Shown in pieces: positions 25,884 through 34,823 of a stretch of 64,000 nt of DNA. The stretch is from Salmonella bongori NCTC 12419 (GTDB taxonomy: Bacteria > Pseudomonadota > Gammaproteobacteria > Enterobacterales > Enterobacteriaceae). The DNA lies in NCBI RefSeq assembly GCF_000252995.1, contig NC_015761.1:1922001-1986000 (forward strand). The letters are read 5' to 3'. The notes under the pieces are model-generated. The model saw only the letters and a list, made by a program, of their open reading frames with translations, was not told where the DNA came from and made no database searches. Each line of letters begins with the position of its first letter. Position 1 is the stretch's first letter. Position numbers and translations under genes: made by a program.

Positions 25884-27089
25884 TCAGGTCAGAAGATGAA
25901 TCATCGACAGATCATCGCCAGTACGCACCGTCTCTATATGACGATGAAAATTTTTCGCCACCTCGCTATTATGCTGACTGCGGGAGTGAAAACTGTACAC
26001 AATATTGGTGACGTCATCCCACTCAAGCCGACCGCGCTCATGCACACTGGCCGCCGTCAATAGTTTAATAAACGCATATTCCGCCACAATGATATACAGC
26101 GCGCGTAGCGGGTCGACATTCGGCTGGTTGGGGAAATTCGTTTCCCACATTTTATAAAGAATAAGATTCCTGAAGGCCCAGGTCCCCTGCTGTTCATCCG
26201 CCTGTAAACAGTGCGCTAATGAGGACTCAATATCGCTCACCTTCTGCTCCATTGAAACGCCCTCTTCCGCCGTCAGCACCCGCAGAAGACACTGGATGTA
26301 GTGATCGAGGATAACACTGCCACGATTAAGCGGGAGCGAGCGGAAATAGTCCTGCATCTGCAATACCAGCGAGGTTTTTACCTTGCTATCCGGCGCGATA
26401 TTCATCAATTCCTGCGCCAGCACGCCGGTCTGCAATTGTTCAAGTAGCGCGGCATACACCTGTTCCAGCTCCCCCAGCGCGACATCATCAATTTTGGCAA
26501 ATTTCTGGGCATACATGACGAATTTAATCAGCGCATAGAGCGCGGCTTCCGTCGTGCTATTGGCGTGGTTAATCAAACTCAGGCAAAACAGATTGAGTAA
26601 TTTTTGCTGTGGTGGAAATAACGGCGCAGTATTGAACGCCTGCTGAATAATCGTCTTTTCACCAAGCGCCATTGCGTCAGGGTCGTTTAAAATACGGGAC
26701 GTTACCTCCGGGCAGGCAAGACTCAGGGAGTTACGTACCTCATTTTTGTAGGTATGATGCGCCCGTGGGAAAGAGGAACAGGTATGACTTAATGCCTTTA
26801 CGCCTAACGTTTTTTGCACCCGGCAAAGACGGTCCTCATCCAGATAAGGGCAATTCCCCAGCGCCGAAGGCAGCTTAATTTCCCCCCAGTGGCTGTTGTT
26901 CTTTTTCAGCAGGATAATACTGTCTTGCGCGATGGTACGAATCGTCGTGTCTTTACTGGCGAGATACTTTTTGACCGTCGTCTTATCCAGCGTGATTTTC
27001 CAGCCCTTACAACAGTGGTCGCGACAGGCCGAACCAGAACAGGAAAAGCGGGTGACAAAGGCAGGTTCAGTGACGGTGATTTCTTTCAT
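25884..27089 (-). CDS. fliB: Flagellin lysine-N-methylase FliB
   Basis: FliB methylates surface lysines of flagellin and is typical of Salmonella but absent from E. coli K-12. The 401-residue protein begins MKEITVTEPAFVTRFSCSGS. Cys17, Cys22, Cys26 and Cys27 form an N-terminal cluster, with more cysteines in CPYLDEDRLCRV and LSHTCSSFPRAH, consistent with an iron-sulfur or metal site. GGAG precedes the ATG. It lies between fliA and fliC on the same strand, separated from fliC by a terminator. Confidence 0.95.
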   Translation of the reverse strand: MKEITVTEPAFVTRFSCSGSACRDHCCKGWKITLDKTTVKKYLASKDTTIRTIAQDSIILLKKNNSHWGEIKLPSALGNCPYLDEDRLCRVQKTLGVKALSHTCSSFPRAHHTYKNEVRNSLSLACPEVTSRILNDPDAMALGEKTIIQQAFNTAPLFPPQQKLLNLFCLSLINHANSTTEAALYALIKFVMYAQKFAKIDDVALGELEQVYAALLEQLQTGVLAQELMNIAPDSKVKTSLVLQMQDYFRSLPLNRGSVILDHYIQCLLRVLTAEEGVSMEQKVSDIESSLAHCLQADEQQGTWAFRNLILYKMWETNFPNQPNVDPLRALYIIVAEYAFIKLLTAASVHERGRLEWDDVTNIVYSFHSRSQHNSEVAKNFHRHIETVRTGDDLSMIHLLT

Positions 27090-27106
27090 TACACAGGCTC
27101 CGGAAG

Positions 27107-27131
27107 TAAAAAAGGCAGCTTTCGCTGCCTT
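27107..27131 (-). terminator. Terminator of fliC
   Basis: AAGGCAGC-GAAA-GCTGCCTT followed by a T run on the minus strand, 37 bases after the fliC stop. The GNRA-type loop and 8-bp stem make it strong. Confidence 0.9.
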
Positions 27132-27167
27132 GATTGTGTACCACGTGTCGGTGAATCAATCGCCGGA

Positions 27168-28658
27168 TTAACGCAGTAAAGAGAGGACGTTTTGCGGAAC
27201 CTGGTTAGCCTGTGCCAGAACGGAGGTCCCTGCCTGCTGCAGGATCTGCGCGCGAGACATGTTGGAAACTTCAGTCGCATAGTCGGAATCTTCGATACGG
27301 CTACGCGCTTCAGACAGGTTGTTTACGGTGTTGCCCAGGTTGGTGATAGCGGAGTTGAAACGGTTCTGTACCGCACCCAGGTCAGAACGCAGCGCATCAA
27401 CCTGTGCCAGCGCAGCATCGATTTTCTGCAGCGGGTTTTCGGTGGTTGCAGTAGCCGCTTCCGCCAGTTCTGGCTGTGCTTTAAAGTTGTGACCTTCAGC
27501 TTTGCTGGCATTGTAGGTTTTACCGTCGATAGTAACAACTTCGGTTTTGCCGTCTACGCCGCCAAGTTGGTTCAGTGCAGATTTAGTGTTGCCGTCTTTA
27601 TCAGTGTAAGAAGTAGTATTAACACTGAAACTACCGTCTTTTTTCTGGGTAGCGGCATAGTAGTTATCGCCTACTTTTACAGCATAACCACCATCAATCG
27701 TCTTACCGTTTTTATCGGTATAAGACATTTTGACCATTTCAGCAGCATCTGCATCAGCAGTATCAATATTTCCAGCAATCAGAGCTGCTTTAACCTCTGC
27801 AGAAGCTTTAAGAGCTTTCTCATCATGAGTTTTACTTACTTCAACAATTCCGGGAGGAGTAGCTGTTTCTTTATTGGTAGTTGTGGCCATTGACACTTTG
27901 CCATCATCACCAACCTGAACTTTGTAGAAACCATCTTTCGTATTATCAGTAAAGCCCTCAACCTCTACATAATAATTATTATTTGCGCTGTCATAATAAA
28001 CTTTATCGTCTTTAACAGCAGGATTACCTGCACTGATACCAGTTGCGGTTTTCAAAGCATTAGTATCAAGATCTGTCACATCCAGATCAAGAGTTGCAGT
28101 AACAGCTTTGCTATCGACATCATACGCTTTCTGAACATTCAGCGTATCCAGACCCAGGGTCTGAGAGTTGATCTGCTTCAGATCGATATCGATGGTTTCA
28201 CCGTCGTTGGCACCAACCTGGATGGTCAGGGTGTTGTCCTGTGCCAGAACTTTCACGCCGTTGAACTGGGTCTGGCCGGAAACACGGTCGATTTCGTTCA
28301 GACGCTGGGTGATTTCCGCCTGGATGGAGTCGAGGTCAGACTGGGAGTTGGTGCTGTTCGCAGACTGAACCGCCAGTTCACGCACACGCTGCAGGTTGTT
28401 GTTGATTTCGTTCAGCGCGCCTTCAGTGGTCTGCGCAATAGAAATACCGTCGTTAGCGTTACGGGAAGCCTGAGACAGACCTTTGATGTTGGCGGTAAAA
28501 CGGTTAGCAATCGCCTGGCCTGCCGCATCGTCTTTTGCGCTGTTGATACGCAGACCGGAAGACAGACGTTCGATAGCAGTGCCCAGAGCGGACTGGGATT
28601 TATTCAGGTTATTCTGGGTCAACAGCGACAGGCTGTTTGTATTAATGACTTGTGCCAT
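27168..28658 (-). CDS. fliC: Phase-1 flagellin FliC
   Basis: The filament subunit has 496 residues. The conserved N-terminal D0/D1 part (MAQVINTNSLSLLTQNNLNK onward, to about residue 180) and the C-terminal D1/D0 part (from about residue 400 to VPQNVLSLLR) match Salmonella flagellins. Between them, about residues 180-400 form the surface-exposed variable D2/D3 domains, the H1 antigen. This variable part is clearly different from the H:i flagellin I remember and is richer in A and T. TLR5-binding and export regions are intact. The gene has a sigma-28 promoter and is substrate of FliB and chaperone FliS. Confidence 0.97.
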   Translation of the reverse strand: MAQVINTNSLSLLTQNNLNKSQSALGTAIERLSSGLRINSAKDDAAGQAIANRFTANIKGLSQASRNANDGISIAQTTEGALNEINNNLQRVRELAVQSANSTNSQSDLDSIQAEITQRLNEIDRVSGQTQFNGVKVLAQDNTLTIQVGANDGETIDIDLKQINSQTLGLDTLNVQKAYDVDSKAVTATLDLDVTDLDTNALKTATGISAGNPAVKDDKVYYDSANNNYYVEVEGFTDNTKDGFYKVQVGDDGKVSMATTTNKETATPPGIVEVSKTHDEKALKASAEVKAALIAGNIDTADADAAEMVKMSYTDKNGKTIDGGYAVKVGDNYYAATQKKDGSFSVNTTSYTDKDGNTKSALNQLGGVDGKTEVVTIDGKTYNASKAEGHNFKAQPELAEAATATTENPLQKIDAALAQVDALRSDLGAVQNRFNSAITNLGNTVNNLSEARSRIEDSDYATEVSNMSRAQILQQAGTSVLAQANQVPQNVLSLLR

Positions 28659-28727
28659 GATCTTTTCCTTATCAATTACAACTTGATGTTATTGGGCTGT
28701 TGCCCACGGTTTCTCACCGTAACCCTT

Positions 28728-28754
28728 GTATCGGCACCTGAATTTCGAACTTTA
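28728..28754 (-). promoter_or_regulatory. Sigma-28 promoter of fliC
   Basis: On the minus strand TAAA, exactly 15 bases, then GCCGATAC, about 70 bases before the fliC start. It is a strong FliA promoter, as known for this gene. Confidence 0.92.
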
Positions 28755-28848
28755 GAAAATTTTTCACTTCCTCCGATCTTTTTCTTAGGCGGCGAAATAG
28801 CCGCTTTATGCATCATTATTCCGCGCATTATTTTTGCAAAATTATCAT

Positions 28849-28875
28849 TAAACTTTGCCTCCAGATTGCCGATAA
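28849..28875 (+). promoter_or_regulatory. Sigma-28 promoter of fliDST
   Basis: TAAA, exactly 15 bases, then GCCGATAA, a perfect FliA consensus, 38 bases before the fliD start. Together with the fliC promoter it forms a divergent class 3 pair. Confidence 0.92.
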
Positions 28876-28913
28876 CGCGCTTAACTACTGTTTGCAATCA
28901 AAAGGAAGAAGGC

Positions 28914-30317
28914 ATGGCTTCAATTTCATCATTAGGTGTGGGATCAAACTTACCGTTGGACCAACTGTTGACCAATCTGACCAACGCCGAAAAAGGACGC
29001 TTAACGCCAATTACCAAACAGCAGAGCGCCAATACGGCGAAACTTACCGCCTACGGCACACTGAAAAGCGCATTAGAAAAATTCCAGACGGCAAACACGG
29101 CGTTAAATAAAGCGGATCTGTTTAAGTCTACCGTGGCGTCCAGCACCACTGAAGATCTCAAAGTCAGTACCACCGCTGGCGCGGCGGCGGGGACTTATAA
29201 GATCAGCGTGACTCAACTTGCCGCCGCACAGTCACTGGCGACCAATAAGACCTTCGCTACCACGAAAGAACAGTTAGGCGATACCGCCGTCACGTCACGA
29301 ACCATCAAAATCGAACAACAGGGACGTAAAGAACCGCTGGAGATTAAGCTGGATAAAGGCGACACCTCCATGGAGGCGATTCGTGACGCCATCAATGACG
29401 CCGACAGCGGTATCTCCGCCAGTATCGTTAAGGTCAAAGAGAACCAATTCCAGTTGGTTATTACCGCGAATAGCGGTACTGACAACAATATGAAAATCAC
29501 GGTGGAAGGCGATACAAAACTGAACGATCTGCTCGCCTATGACAGCACCACCCATACCGGCAATATGCAAGAGCTGGTGAAAGCAGAAAACGCGAAGCTG
29601 AACGTAAACGGCATCGACATTGAGCGTCAGAGCAATACCGTAACCGACGCTCCTCAGGGGCTTACGCTAACTCTGACCAAGAAAGTCTCCGACGCAATCG
29701 TGACGGTGACAAAAGATGATACTAAAGCGAAAGAAGCGATTAAATCCTGGGTGGATGCCTATAACTCGCTGGTGGATACCTTTAGCTCGTTAACCAAATA
29801 TACTGCCGTCGAGCCAGGCGAAGAGGCCAGCGATAAAAACGGCGCCCTGTTAGGTGATAGTGTGGTTCGTACTATCCAGACCGGAATCCGGGCGCAATTT
29901 GCCAATAGCGGCAGTAATTCTGCTTTCAAAACGATGGCGGAAATTGGCATCACCCAGGACGGCACGTCCGGCAAACTGAAAATTGATGATGAAAAGCTGG
30001 CTAAAGCGCTGAAAGAGAATACAGCCGCAACGCGTGAACTGCTGGTAGGCGATGGTAAAGAAACCGGCATTACTACGAAGATCGCCACCGAAGTGAAAGG
30101 TTATCTGGCGGATGACGGCATTATTGATAATGCGCAGGACAATATTAACGCCACGCTGAAAAGTCTGACCAAGCAGTACTTGTCCGTCAGCAATAGCATT
30201 GATGAAACTGTCGCCCGTTACAAAGCCCAGTTTACCCAACTGGATACCATGATGAGTAAGCTGAATAACACCAGTACTTATTTGAGCCAGCAGTTTGCAG
30301 CAATGAGCAACTCCTGA
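28914..30317 (+). CDS. fliD: Filament cap protein FliD
   Basis: FliD forms the pentameric cap that folds and inserts flagellin subunits at the filament tip. It has 467 residues, the usual Salmonella length, starting MASISSLGVGSNLPLDQLL and ending in a heptad-rich helix (FTQLDTMMSKLNNTSTYLSQ). The ATG after AAGGAAGAAGG is chosen; the open frame runs upstream across the promoter and into the fliC start and cannot be coding. It is first in fliDST. Confidence 0.97.
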   Translation: MASISSLGVGSNLPLDQLLTNLTNAEKGRLTPITKQQSANTAKLTAYGTLKSALEKFQTANTALNKADLFKSTVASSTTEDLKVSTTAGAAAGTYKISVTQLAAAQSLATNKTFATTKEQLGDTAVTSRTIKIEQQGRKEPLEIKLDKGDTSMEAIRDAINDADSGISASIVKVKENQFQLVITANSGTDNNMKITVEGDTKLNDLLAYDSTTHTGNMQELVKAENAKLNVNGIDIERQSNTVTDAPQGLTLTLTKKVSDAIVTVTKDDTKAKEAIKSWVDAYNSLVDTFSSLTKYTAVEPGEEASDKNGALLGDSVVRTIQTGIRAQFANSGSNSAFKTMAEIGITQDGTSGKLKIDDEKLAKALKENTAATRELLVGDGKETGITTKIATEVKGYLADDGIIDNAQDNINATLKSLTKQYLSVSNSIDETVARYKAQFTQLDTMMSKLNNTSTYLSQQFAAMSNS

Positions 30318-30331
30318 TAACAGAGGTCACC

Positions 30332-30739
30332 ATGTACACCGCGAGCGGTATCAAAGCTTATGCGCAAGTCAGCGTGGAAAGCGCCGTGATGAGCGCCAGC
30401 CCGCATCAGCTGATAGAAATGTTGTTTGATGGCGCGAATAGCGCCCTGGTGCGCGCTCGCCTGTTTTTAGAACAAGGCGACGTGGTCGCAAAAGGTGAAG
30501 CGTTAAGCAAAGCTATCAATATTATCGATAACGGTCTGAAAGCCGGTCTCGATCAGGAAAAAGGCGGTGAGATTGCGACGAATCTTTCCGAACTGTACGA
30601 CTATATGATTCGCCGTTTACTGCAGGCTAACTTGCGTAACGACGCTCAGGCCATCGAAGAAGTGGAAGGGTTACTCGGCAATATTGCAGAAGCCTGGAAG
30701 CAGATCTCACCGAAAGTATCTTCCCAGGAGTCTCGTTAA
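30332..30739 (+). CDS. fliS: Flagellin export chaperone FliS
   Basis: The 135-residue helical protein binds the C-terminus of FliC in the cytoplasm and prevents early polymerisation. It starts MYTASGIKAYAQVSVESAV, with the conserved SPHQLIEMLFDGA region. It lies 14 bases after fliD, and its stop overlaps the fliT start by one base. Confidence 0.97.
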   Translation: MYTASGIKAYAQVSVESAVMSASPHQLIEMLFDGANSALVRARLFLEQGDVVAKGEALSKAINIIDNGLKAGLDQEKGGEIATNLSELYDYMIRRLLQANLRNDAQAIEEVEGLLGNIAEAWKQISPKVSSQESR

Positions 30740-31107
30740 TGACCTCAACCGTGGAGTTTATCAACCGTTGGCAGCGTATTGCGCTGCTCAGTCAATCGCT
30801 GCTTGAACTTGCGCAGCGGGGTGAATGGGACCTCTTACTGGAACAAGAGGTCTCCTATCTACAAAGTATTGAAACGGTGATGGAAAAGCAAACTCCACCG
30901 GGCATTACGCGAAGTATTCAGGAGATGGTCGCCGGGTACATCAAACAAACGCTGGATAATGAGCAGCGCCTTAAAGGGTTGCTGCAACAGCGGCTGGATG
31001 AACTCAGTAGTTTGATCGGACAATCCACCCGCCAAAAGTCGCTTAACAACGCCTATGGTCGTCTCTCCGGTATGTTACTGGTACCGGACGCGCCTAACGC
31101 TTCCTAA
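30739..31107 (+). CDS. fliT: FliD chaperone and FlhDC regulator FliT
   Basis: FliT escorts FliD to the export gate and, when free, binds FlhC to reduce FlhDC activity, giving feedback on cap assembly. The protein is 122 residues and highly helical (MTSTVEFINRWQRIALLSQ), with length as in Salmonella. It is last in fliDST. The gene normally following it, amyA, is missing here. Confidence 0.96.
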   Translation: MTSTVEFINRWQRIALLSQSLLELAQRGEWDLLLEQEVSYLQSIETVMEKQTPPGITRSIQEMVAGYIKQTLDNEQRLKGLLQQRLDELSSLIGQSTRQKSLNNAYGRLSGMLLVPDAPNAS

Positions 31108-31419
31108 CCTTTTCCCGTCCCGCATGAAAACGTCTCCCTACTCCAGAGGTCGGCTAAATGGCTTCTGGAGCACGGTTCACTCTACCGGCCGCAAGAAAGG
31201 TATTTCCCGATACGCCAACGACAGTACCCGGCGGCGGCAACATGCCCTCCTGACCGGAGACAGATGCAGGAATAAGACCTGACGTGATTTTTTGTAAATC
31301 GCTATAAGTATGTTGTAACTAATGAAAGGTGAAGCAATTTTTCTGCAACCGCGTCAGCGTGTAAGTCAGAGAAGACAGCGGATTATCTCCCGGCGACAGA
31401 ACGCAGCCGGGAAGCGAAA
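31108..31419. other. Junction where amyA would be expected
   Basis: These 312 bases lie between fliT and yedD. In E. coli and, as I recall, in S. Typhimurium the cytoplasmic alpha-amylase gene amyA (about 1.5 kb) stands here. I find no reading frame resembling AmyA in the remaining sequence. No other gene is supported. Confidence 0.6.
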
Positions 31420-31833
31420 TTACGGCAGCGGCGTCGGTAACGGCGTTTTTTCTAACGCGGCGGCGCACTCCGGCGTCGGACGATCAACACGCTGTAGCGT
31501 CATACCGTCATATTCCAGGGTATTGCCTTCGCGCTCAATCTCATAAAGCTCACGCTTAACCGTCACATTGGTTAACGCATCGGACAGCATGGTTAACTTG
31601 CCTGGTAGAGCAATAACGCGCTGCCACTGACGACAGTCCAGCGTATCGCCCTCTTTCGTTACCACCAGGCTGGCGATAGCTTCCGGGCTCACCAGTTTAC
31701 GTTGTGGACCTTTTGACTGCCAGTACCCTTCCAGACCGGCTGGCGCGGGCGTTTTCACCACATCATGATAGTTTTCCACCTCGGCGCACCCGGCCAGTAC
31801 CAGCAATGCGCCAATGATCGCTACTTTTTTCAT
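31420..31833 (-). CDS. yedD: Lipoprotein YedD
   Basis: The 137-residue protein has a lipoprotein signal (MKKVAIIGALLVLAGC), with lipidation cysteine 16 counting from the ATG at 31833. I prefer this ATG to the one three bases upstream because AGGA then has normal spacing. The mature part contains GYWQSKGPQRKLVSPE and DTLDCRQWQRVIALPG. Function is unknown. It is divergent from yedE. Confidence 0.92.
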   Translation of the reverse strand: MKKVAIIGALLVLAGCAEVENYHDVVKTPAPAGLEGYWQSKGPQRKLVSPEAIASLVVTKEGDTLDCRQWQRVIALPGKLTMLSDALTNVTVKRELYEIEREGNTLEYDGMTLQRVDRPTPECAAALEKTPLPTPLP

Positions 31834-32018
31834 CATTCATCCTGCATCAGAAGAAAAAGGGATTGTGGCATTAAAGCCCTGATGCCGCCAGCCTTTCCAG
31901 GCACTGGCTCCAGTTTGATCCAGTCGGTATTACCGCTTATTAGGTGTGGGCAAATTCTGCGATCGGTGTAGTATTCGCACTTCTTGTTTCACACCTTCTG
32001 AGTTCAGAGGCTTAACAC

Positions 32019-33224
32019 ATGTCATGGCAACACTTCAAACAAACCTGGTTAATTAAATTCTGGGCGCCAGCCCCGGCGGTAATCGCCGCCGGTATTCTCT
32101 CTACCTACTACTTTGGCATCACCGGCACTTTCTGGGCCGTAACGGGCGAATTTACCCGCTGGGGCGGGCAGATTTTGCAGCTCTTTGGCGTTCATGCTGA
32201 AAAGTGGGGCTACTATAAGCTGATTCATCTGGAAGGGACGCCGCTGACGCGTATCGACGGTATGATGATCCTCGGCATGTTCGGCGGCTGTTTCGCCGCG
32301 GCGCTTTGGGCCAATAACGTAAAGCTGCGTATGCCGCGTAGCCGTATCCGCATCGGACAGGCGGTGGTTGGGGGTATTATCGCTGGCTTCGGCGCGCGTC
32401 TGGCGATGGGCTGTAACCTGGCCGCCTTCTTTACCGGTATTCCCCAGTTCTCTCTGCACGCGTGGTTTTTTGCGCTGGCAACCGCGATTGGCTCCTGGTT
32501 CGGCGCTCGCTTTACTTTGCTGCCGATATTTCGTATTCCGGTAAAAATGCAGAAAGTCTCCGCGGCCTCCCCCCTGACGCAGCAACCGGATCAGGCAAGA
32601 CGGCGCTTCCGGCTCGGTATGCTGGTTTTTGTTGGCATGATCGGCTGGGCGCTGTTAACAGCAATGCATCAACCTAAACTGGGGTTGGCGATGCTGTTCG
32701 GCGTCGGATTTGGGCTGCTGATTGAACGTGCGCAAATCTGCTTTACCTCGGCTTTCCGCGATCTGTGGATTTCCGGACGCGCCCATATGGCGAAAGCCAT
32801 CATTTTCGGTATGGCAGTCAGCGCCATTGGCATTTTTAGCTACGTGCAATTGGGCGTTGAACCTAAAATTATGTGGGCAGGCCCGAATGCAGTGATTGGC
32901 GGATTGCTGTTCGGTTTTGGCATCGTCCTGGCGGGCGGATGTGAAACTGGCTGGATGTACCGCGCCGTAGAAGGCCAGGTGCATTACTGGTGGGTAGGGA
33001 TCGGTAATGTTATCGGTTCGACTATTCTGGCTTACTCCTGGGATGATTTCGCGCCCGCGTTGGCGACGAGCTGGGATAAAGTTAACCTGCTGAATACCTT
33101 TGGGCCGCTGGGCGGTCTGCTGGTCACCTACCTGTTATTATTTACCGCACTGATGTTAATTATCGGCTGGGAAAAACGTTTTTTCCGCCGTGCGGGGCTG
33201 ACGCCTGCTAAGGAATCTGTATGA
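32019..33224 (+). CDS. yedE: YedE, YeeE/YedE-family membrane transporter linked to selenium or sulfur
   Basis: The 401-residue inner-membrane protein has about ten hydrophobic segments and two internal halves. Each half carries a conserved Gly-Cys motif (ARLAMGCNLAAFFTG and VLAGGCETGWMYRA), the channel cysteines of thiosulfate or selenium-related YeeE/YedE transporters. It overlaps yedF by four bases, so a YedE-YedF (TusA-like) pair is likely to import and relay sulfur or selenium. The substrate is not settled. Confidence 0.92.
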   Translation: MSWQHFKQTWLIKFWAPAPAVIAAGILSTYYFGITGTFWAVTGEFTRWGGQILQLFGVHAEKWGYYKLIHLEGTPLTRIDGMMILGMFGGCFAAALWANNVKLRMPRSRIRIGQAVVGGIIAGFGARLAMGCNLAAFFTGIPQFSLHAWFFALATAIGSWFGARFTLLPIFRIPVKMQKVSAASPLTQQPDQARRRFRLGMLVFVGMIGWALLTAMHQPKLGLAMLFGVGFGLLIERAQICFTSAFRDLWISGRAHMAKAIIFGMAVSAIGIFSYVQLGVEPKIMWAGPNAVIGGLLFGFGIVLAGGCETGWMYRAVEGQVHYWWVGIGNVIGSTILAYSWDDFAPALATSWDKVNLLNTFGPLGGLLVTYLLLFTALMLIIGWEKRFFRRAGLTPAKESV

Positions 33225-33454
33225 AAAATATTGTCCCTGATTACCGTCTGGATATGGTTGGCGAACCTTGTCCGTACCCGGCAGTCGCCACTCTGGAAGC
33301 GATGCCGCAGTTAAAAAAAGGTGAGATCCTGGAAGTGGTGAGTGACTGCCCGCAGTCTATTAATAATATTCCACTGGATGCGCGCAATCACGGTTATACG
33401 GTGCTGGATATCCAGCAGGATGGCCCGACGATTCGTTATTTGATTCAAAAATAA
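33221..33454 (+). CDS. yedF: YedF, TusA-family sulfurtransferase-like protein
   Basis: The 77-residue protein has the TusA/SirA fold motif DMVGEPCPYPAVATLEAM with the conserved Cys-Pro-x-Pro, where the cysteine can carry a persulfide or perselenide. It starts inside the end of yedE after AAGGAA, so the two are coupled. It probably receives the sulfur species moved by YedE. A strong hairpin follows. Confidence 0.92.
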   Translation: MKNIVPDYRLDMVGEPCPYPAVATLEAMPQLKKGEILEVVSDCPQSINNIPLDARNHGYTVLDIQQDGPTIRYLIQK

Positions 33455-33460
33455 ACGTGT

Positions 33461-33485
33461 CTCCCGCCGTGCTTTACGGCGGGAG
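33461..33485 (+). terminator. Hairpin after yedF
   Basis: CTCCCGCCGT and ACGGCGGGAG form a 10-bp stem with a 5-base loop, 7 bases after the yedF stop. The following bases ATATTTAT give a weak T tract. Confidence 0.7.
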
Positions 33486-33695
33486 ATATTTATAAAGCGT
33501 CAACCTGCATAACACGATATGCGCCTGTAATAAGGAAAATCAGACAAGGTTCTGTTGTACGCGGTGCCATAAATCTATTATAAAATTTATACTATTTTTA
33601 TTTTCCGTCTATCTGATAAAAGCCAACTGGTATTAATATTTTACCCTCTGACGTCATCAGGTGAGATTTATTTATGCACAGCCAAAAACAACAAA

Positions 33696-34049
33696 ATGAT
33701 CAAAGTGATTCTCATCTTCATTATTGTCGTCTTCAGCATTGCTGCCGGTCGTTACGCTCCCGTCACCGTAATCAATGCGCCGCCAAAAACTATTGCCCGC
33801 TGCCTCGCTGACACGCTTTCCCCATATAATTATGTCCTGGATATTCAGGGAACTGACATTGCAGGAATTAATAAAGCCTTTACCGTGTATGATCGTTACG
33901 GTAAAAATATTGCAGGAACTTTTTGGGTCGCAAACTCAATCACAAATGCGCCAGAGCGAACCGTCGGAATGTATGGTGTCAGTAAACAAGCGTACCCTGT
34001 TTTTAATAAATCGTTGCAACAATGTGCGGCCACGTTATCCGCAAGGTGA
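33696..34049 (+). CDS. Small exported or membrane-anchored protein, 117 residues
   Basis: I do not recognise this protein. It starts MIKVILIFIIVVFSIAAGRY, an uncleaved-looking signal or anchor at residues 2-18, followed by about 95 probably periplasmic residues with two cysteines. The ATG has no good ribosome site. AGGTGAG lies over 30 bases upstream, where it suits a different ATG at 33674 in another frame that overlaps it. It could be translated by re-initiation. It lies between yedF and fliE, where E. coli has other genes. Confidence 0.6.
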   Translation: MIKVILIFIIVVFSIAAGRYAPVTVINAPPKTIARCLADTLSPYNYVLDIQGTDIAGINKAFTVYDRYGKNIAGTFWVANSITNAPERTVGMYGVSKQAYPVFNKSLQQCAATLSAR

Positions 34050-34292
34050 GCTCGCCTCAAAATTGTCTAATACTATTCGCAGTATCTATTTTGATTCTTC
34101 TGCATCTCACGAACCTGCGCTGTTTTTTCACTCTCTTCGTCTATCACTGAATAAGGCCGCGAATACTTGTCTGTTTTGCCAGACGGAGAGCGCCAGAATA
34201 AGAAGACAGGTGCGCTGTGTGGGGGCATGGCTAAAAATAGCCGGGGCCGTGAAAGACCCGGCGTGCCGGAGACCCTAAGCAGGTCAGAATAT

Positions 34293-34607
34293 TTACACCT
34301 GCATACTCATCACTTCCTGATACGCCGCGACCAGCTTGTTGCGCACCTGAATCCCCATTTGCATAGAGACTGAGGCTTTTTGCATATCGGCCATCACATC
34401 ATTCAGCGCAATGCCTGGCTCCCCCAGAGTGAATTTTTCAGCCTGAACGCGTGCTTCTGACTGCCTGTCGCTTATGCGATCCAGCGCTGCATGGAGTTGG
34501 CCGGCAAAGCTCACGGTAGGCTGCGATGACGTTTCCTGCCCGCGCGCGGCCAGCGCCGTCGCCTGTAACTGGCTGATGACCCCTTCAATCCCCTGTATTG
34601 CTGCCAT
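34293..34607 (-). CDS. fliE: Flagellar hook-basal body protein FliE
   Basis: The 104-residue protein joins the MS ring to the proximal rod and is the first rod part exported. The reading frame MAAIQGIEGVISQLQATALA to VAAYQEVMSMQV matches the family in full. It is a single-gene operon divergent from fliF, with a 216-base shared control region in which FlhDC acts. Confidence 0.97.
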   Translation of the reverse strand: MAAIQGIEGVISQLQATALAARGQETSSQPTVSFAGQLHAALDRISDRQSEARVQAEKFTLGEPGIALNDVMADMQKASVSMQMGIQVRNKLVAAYQEVMSMQV

Positions 34608-34823
34608 GCTATTCCCCTGAATGATTTTTTACGCAACAGAGATTATCAGTTTGTCAATAAGATAAAGGCGTTAAATAACGCTAAAAAACCTCGGTTTTTA
34701 GCGCATAGAAAAATTCGAAACCGCAAATAATGAGACCGTCAATTTTTCGAGTTTGCTGACCCGGGAGTGAGTCTTGTTCCACTTTGCAAAAAACGCCGTC
34801 CACGATAAGCCACGAGGTGCGAG

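Noticed and set aside
27192..27893. 233-codon open frame antisense to fliC
   Set aside because: Mirror of the flagellin gene; Phe/Ser-rich nonsense composition and no ribosome site.
28650..28913. Upstream extension of the fliD frame into the fliC start
   Set aside because: It would cross both sigma-28 promoters; the ATG at 28914 has the ribosome site and gives the known protein start.
31055..31282. 75-codon frame after fliT as an amyA remnant
   Set aside because: It is Arg/Ser-rich, overlaps fliT and shows no similarity to AmyA as I remember it.
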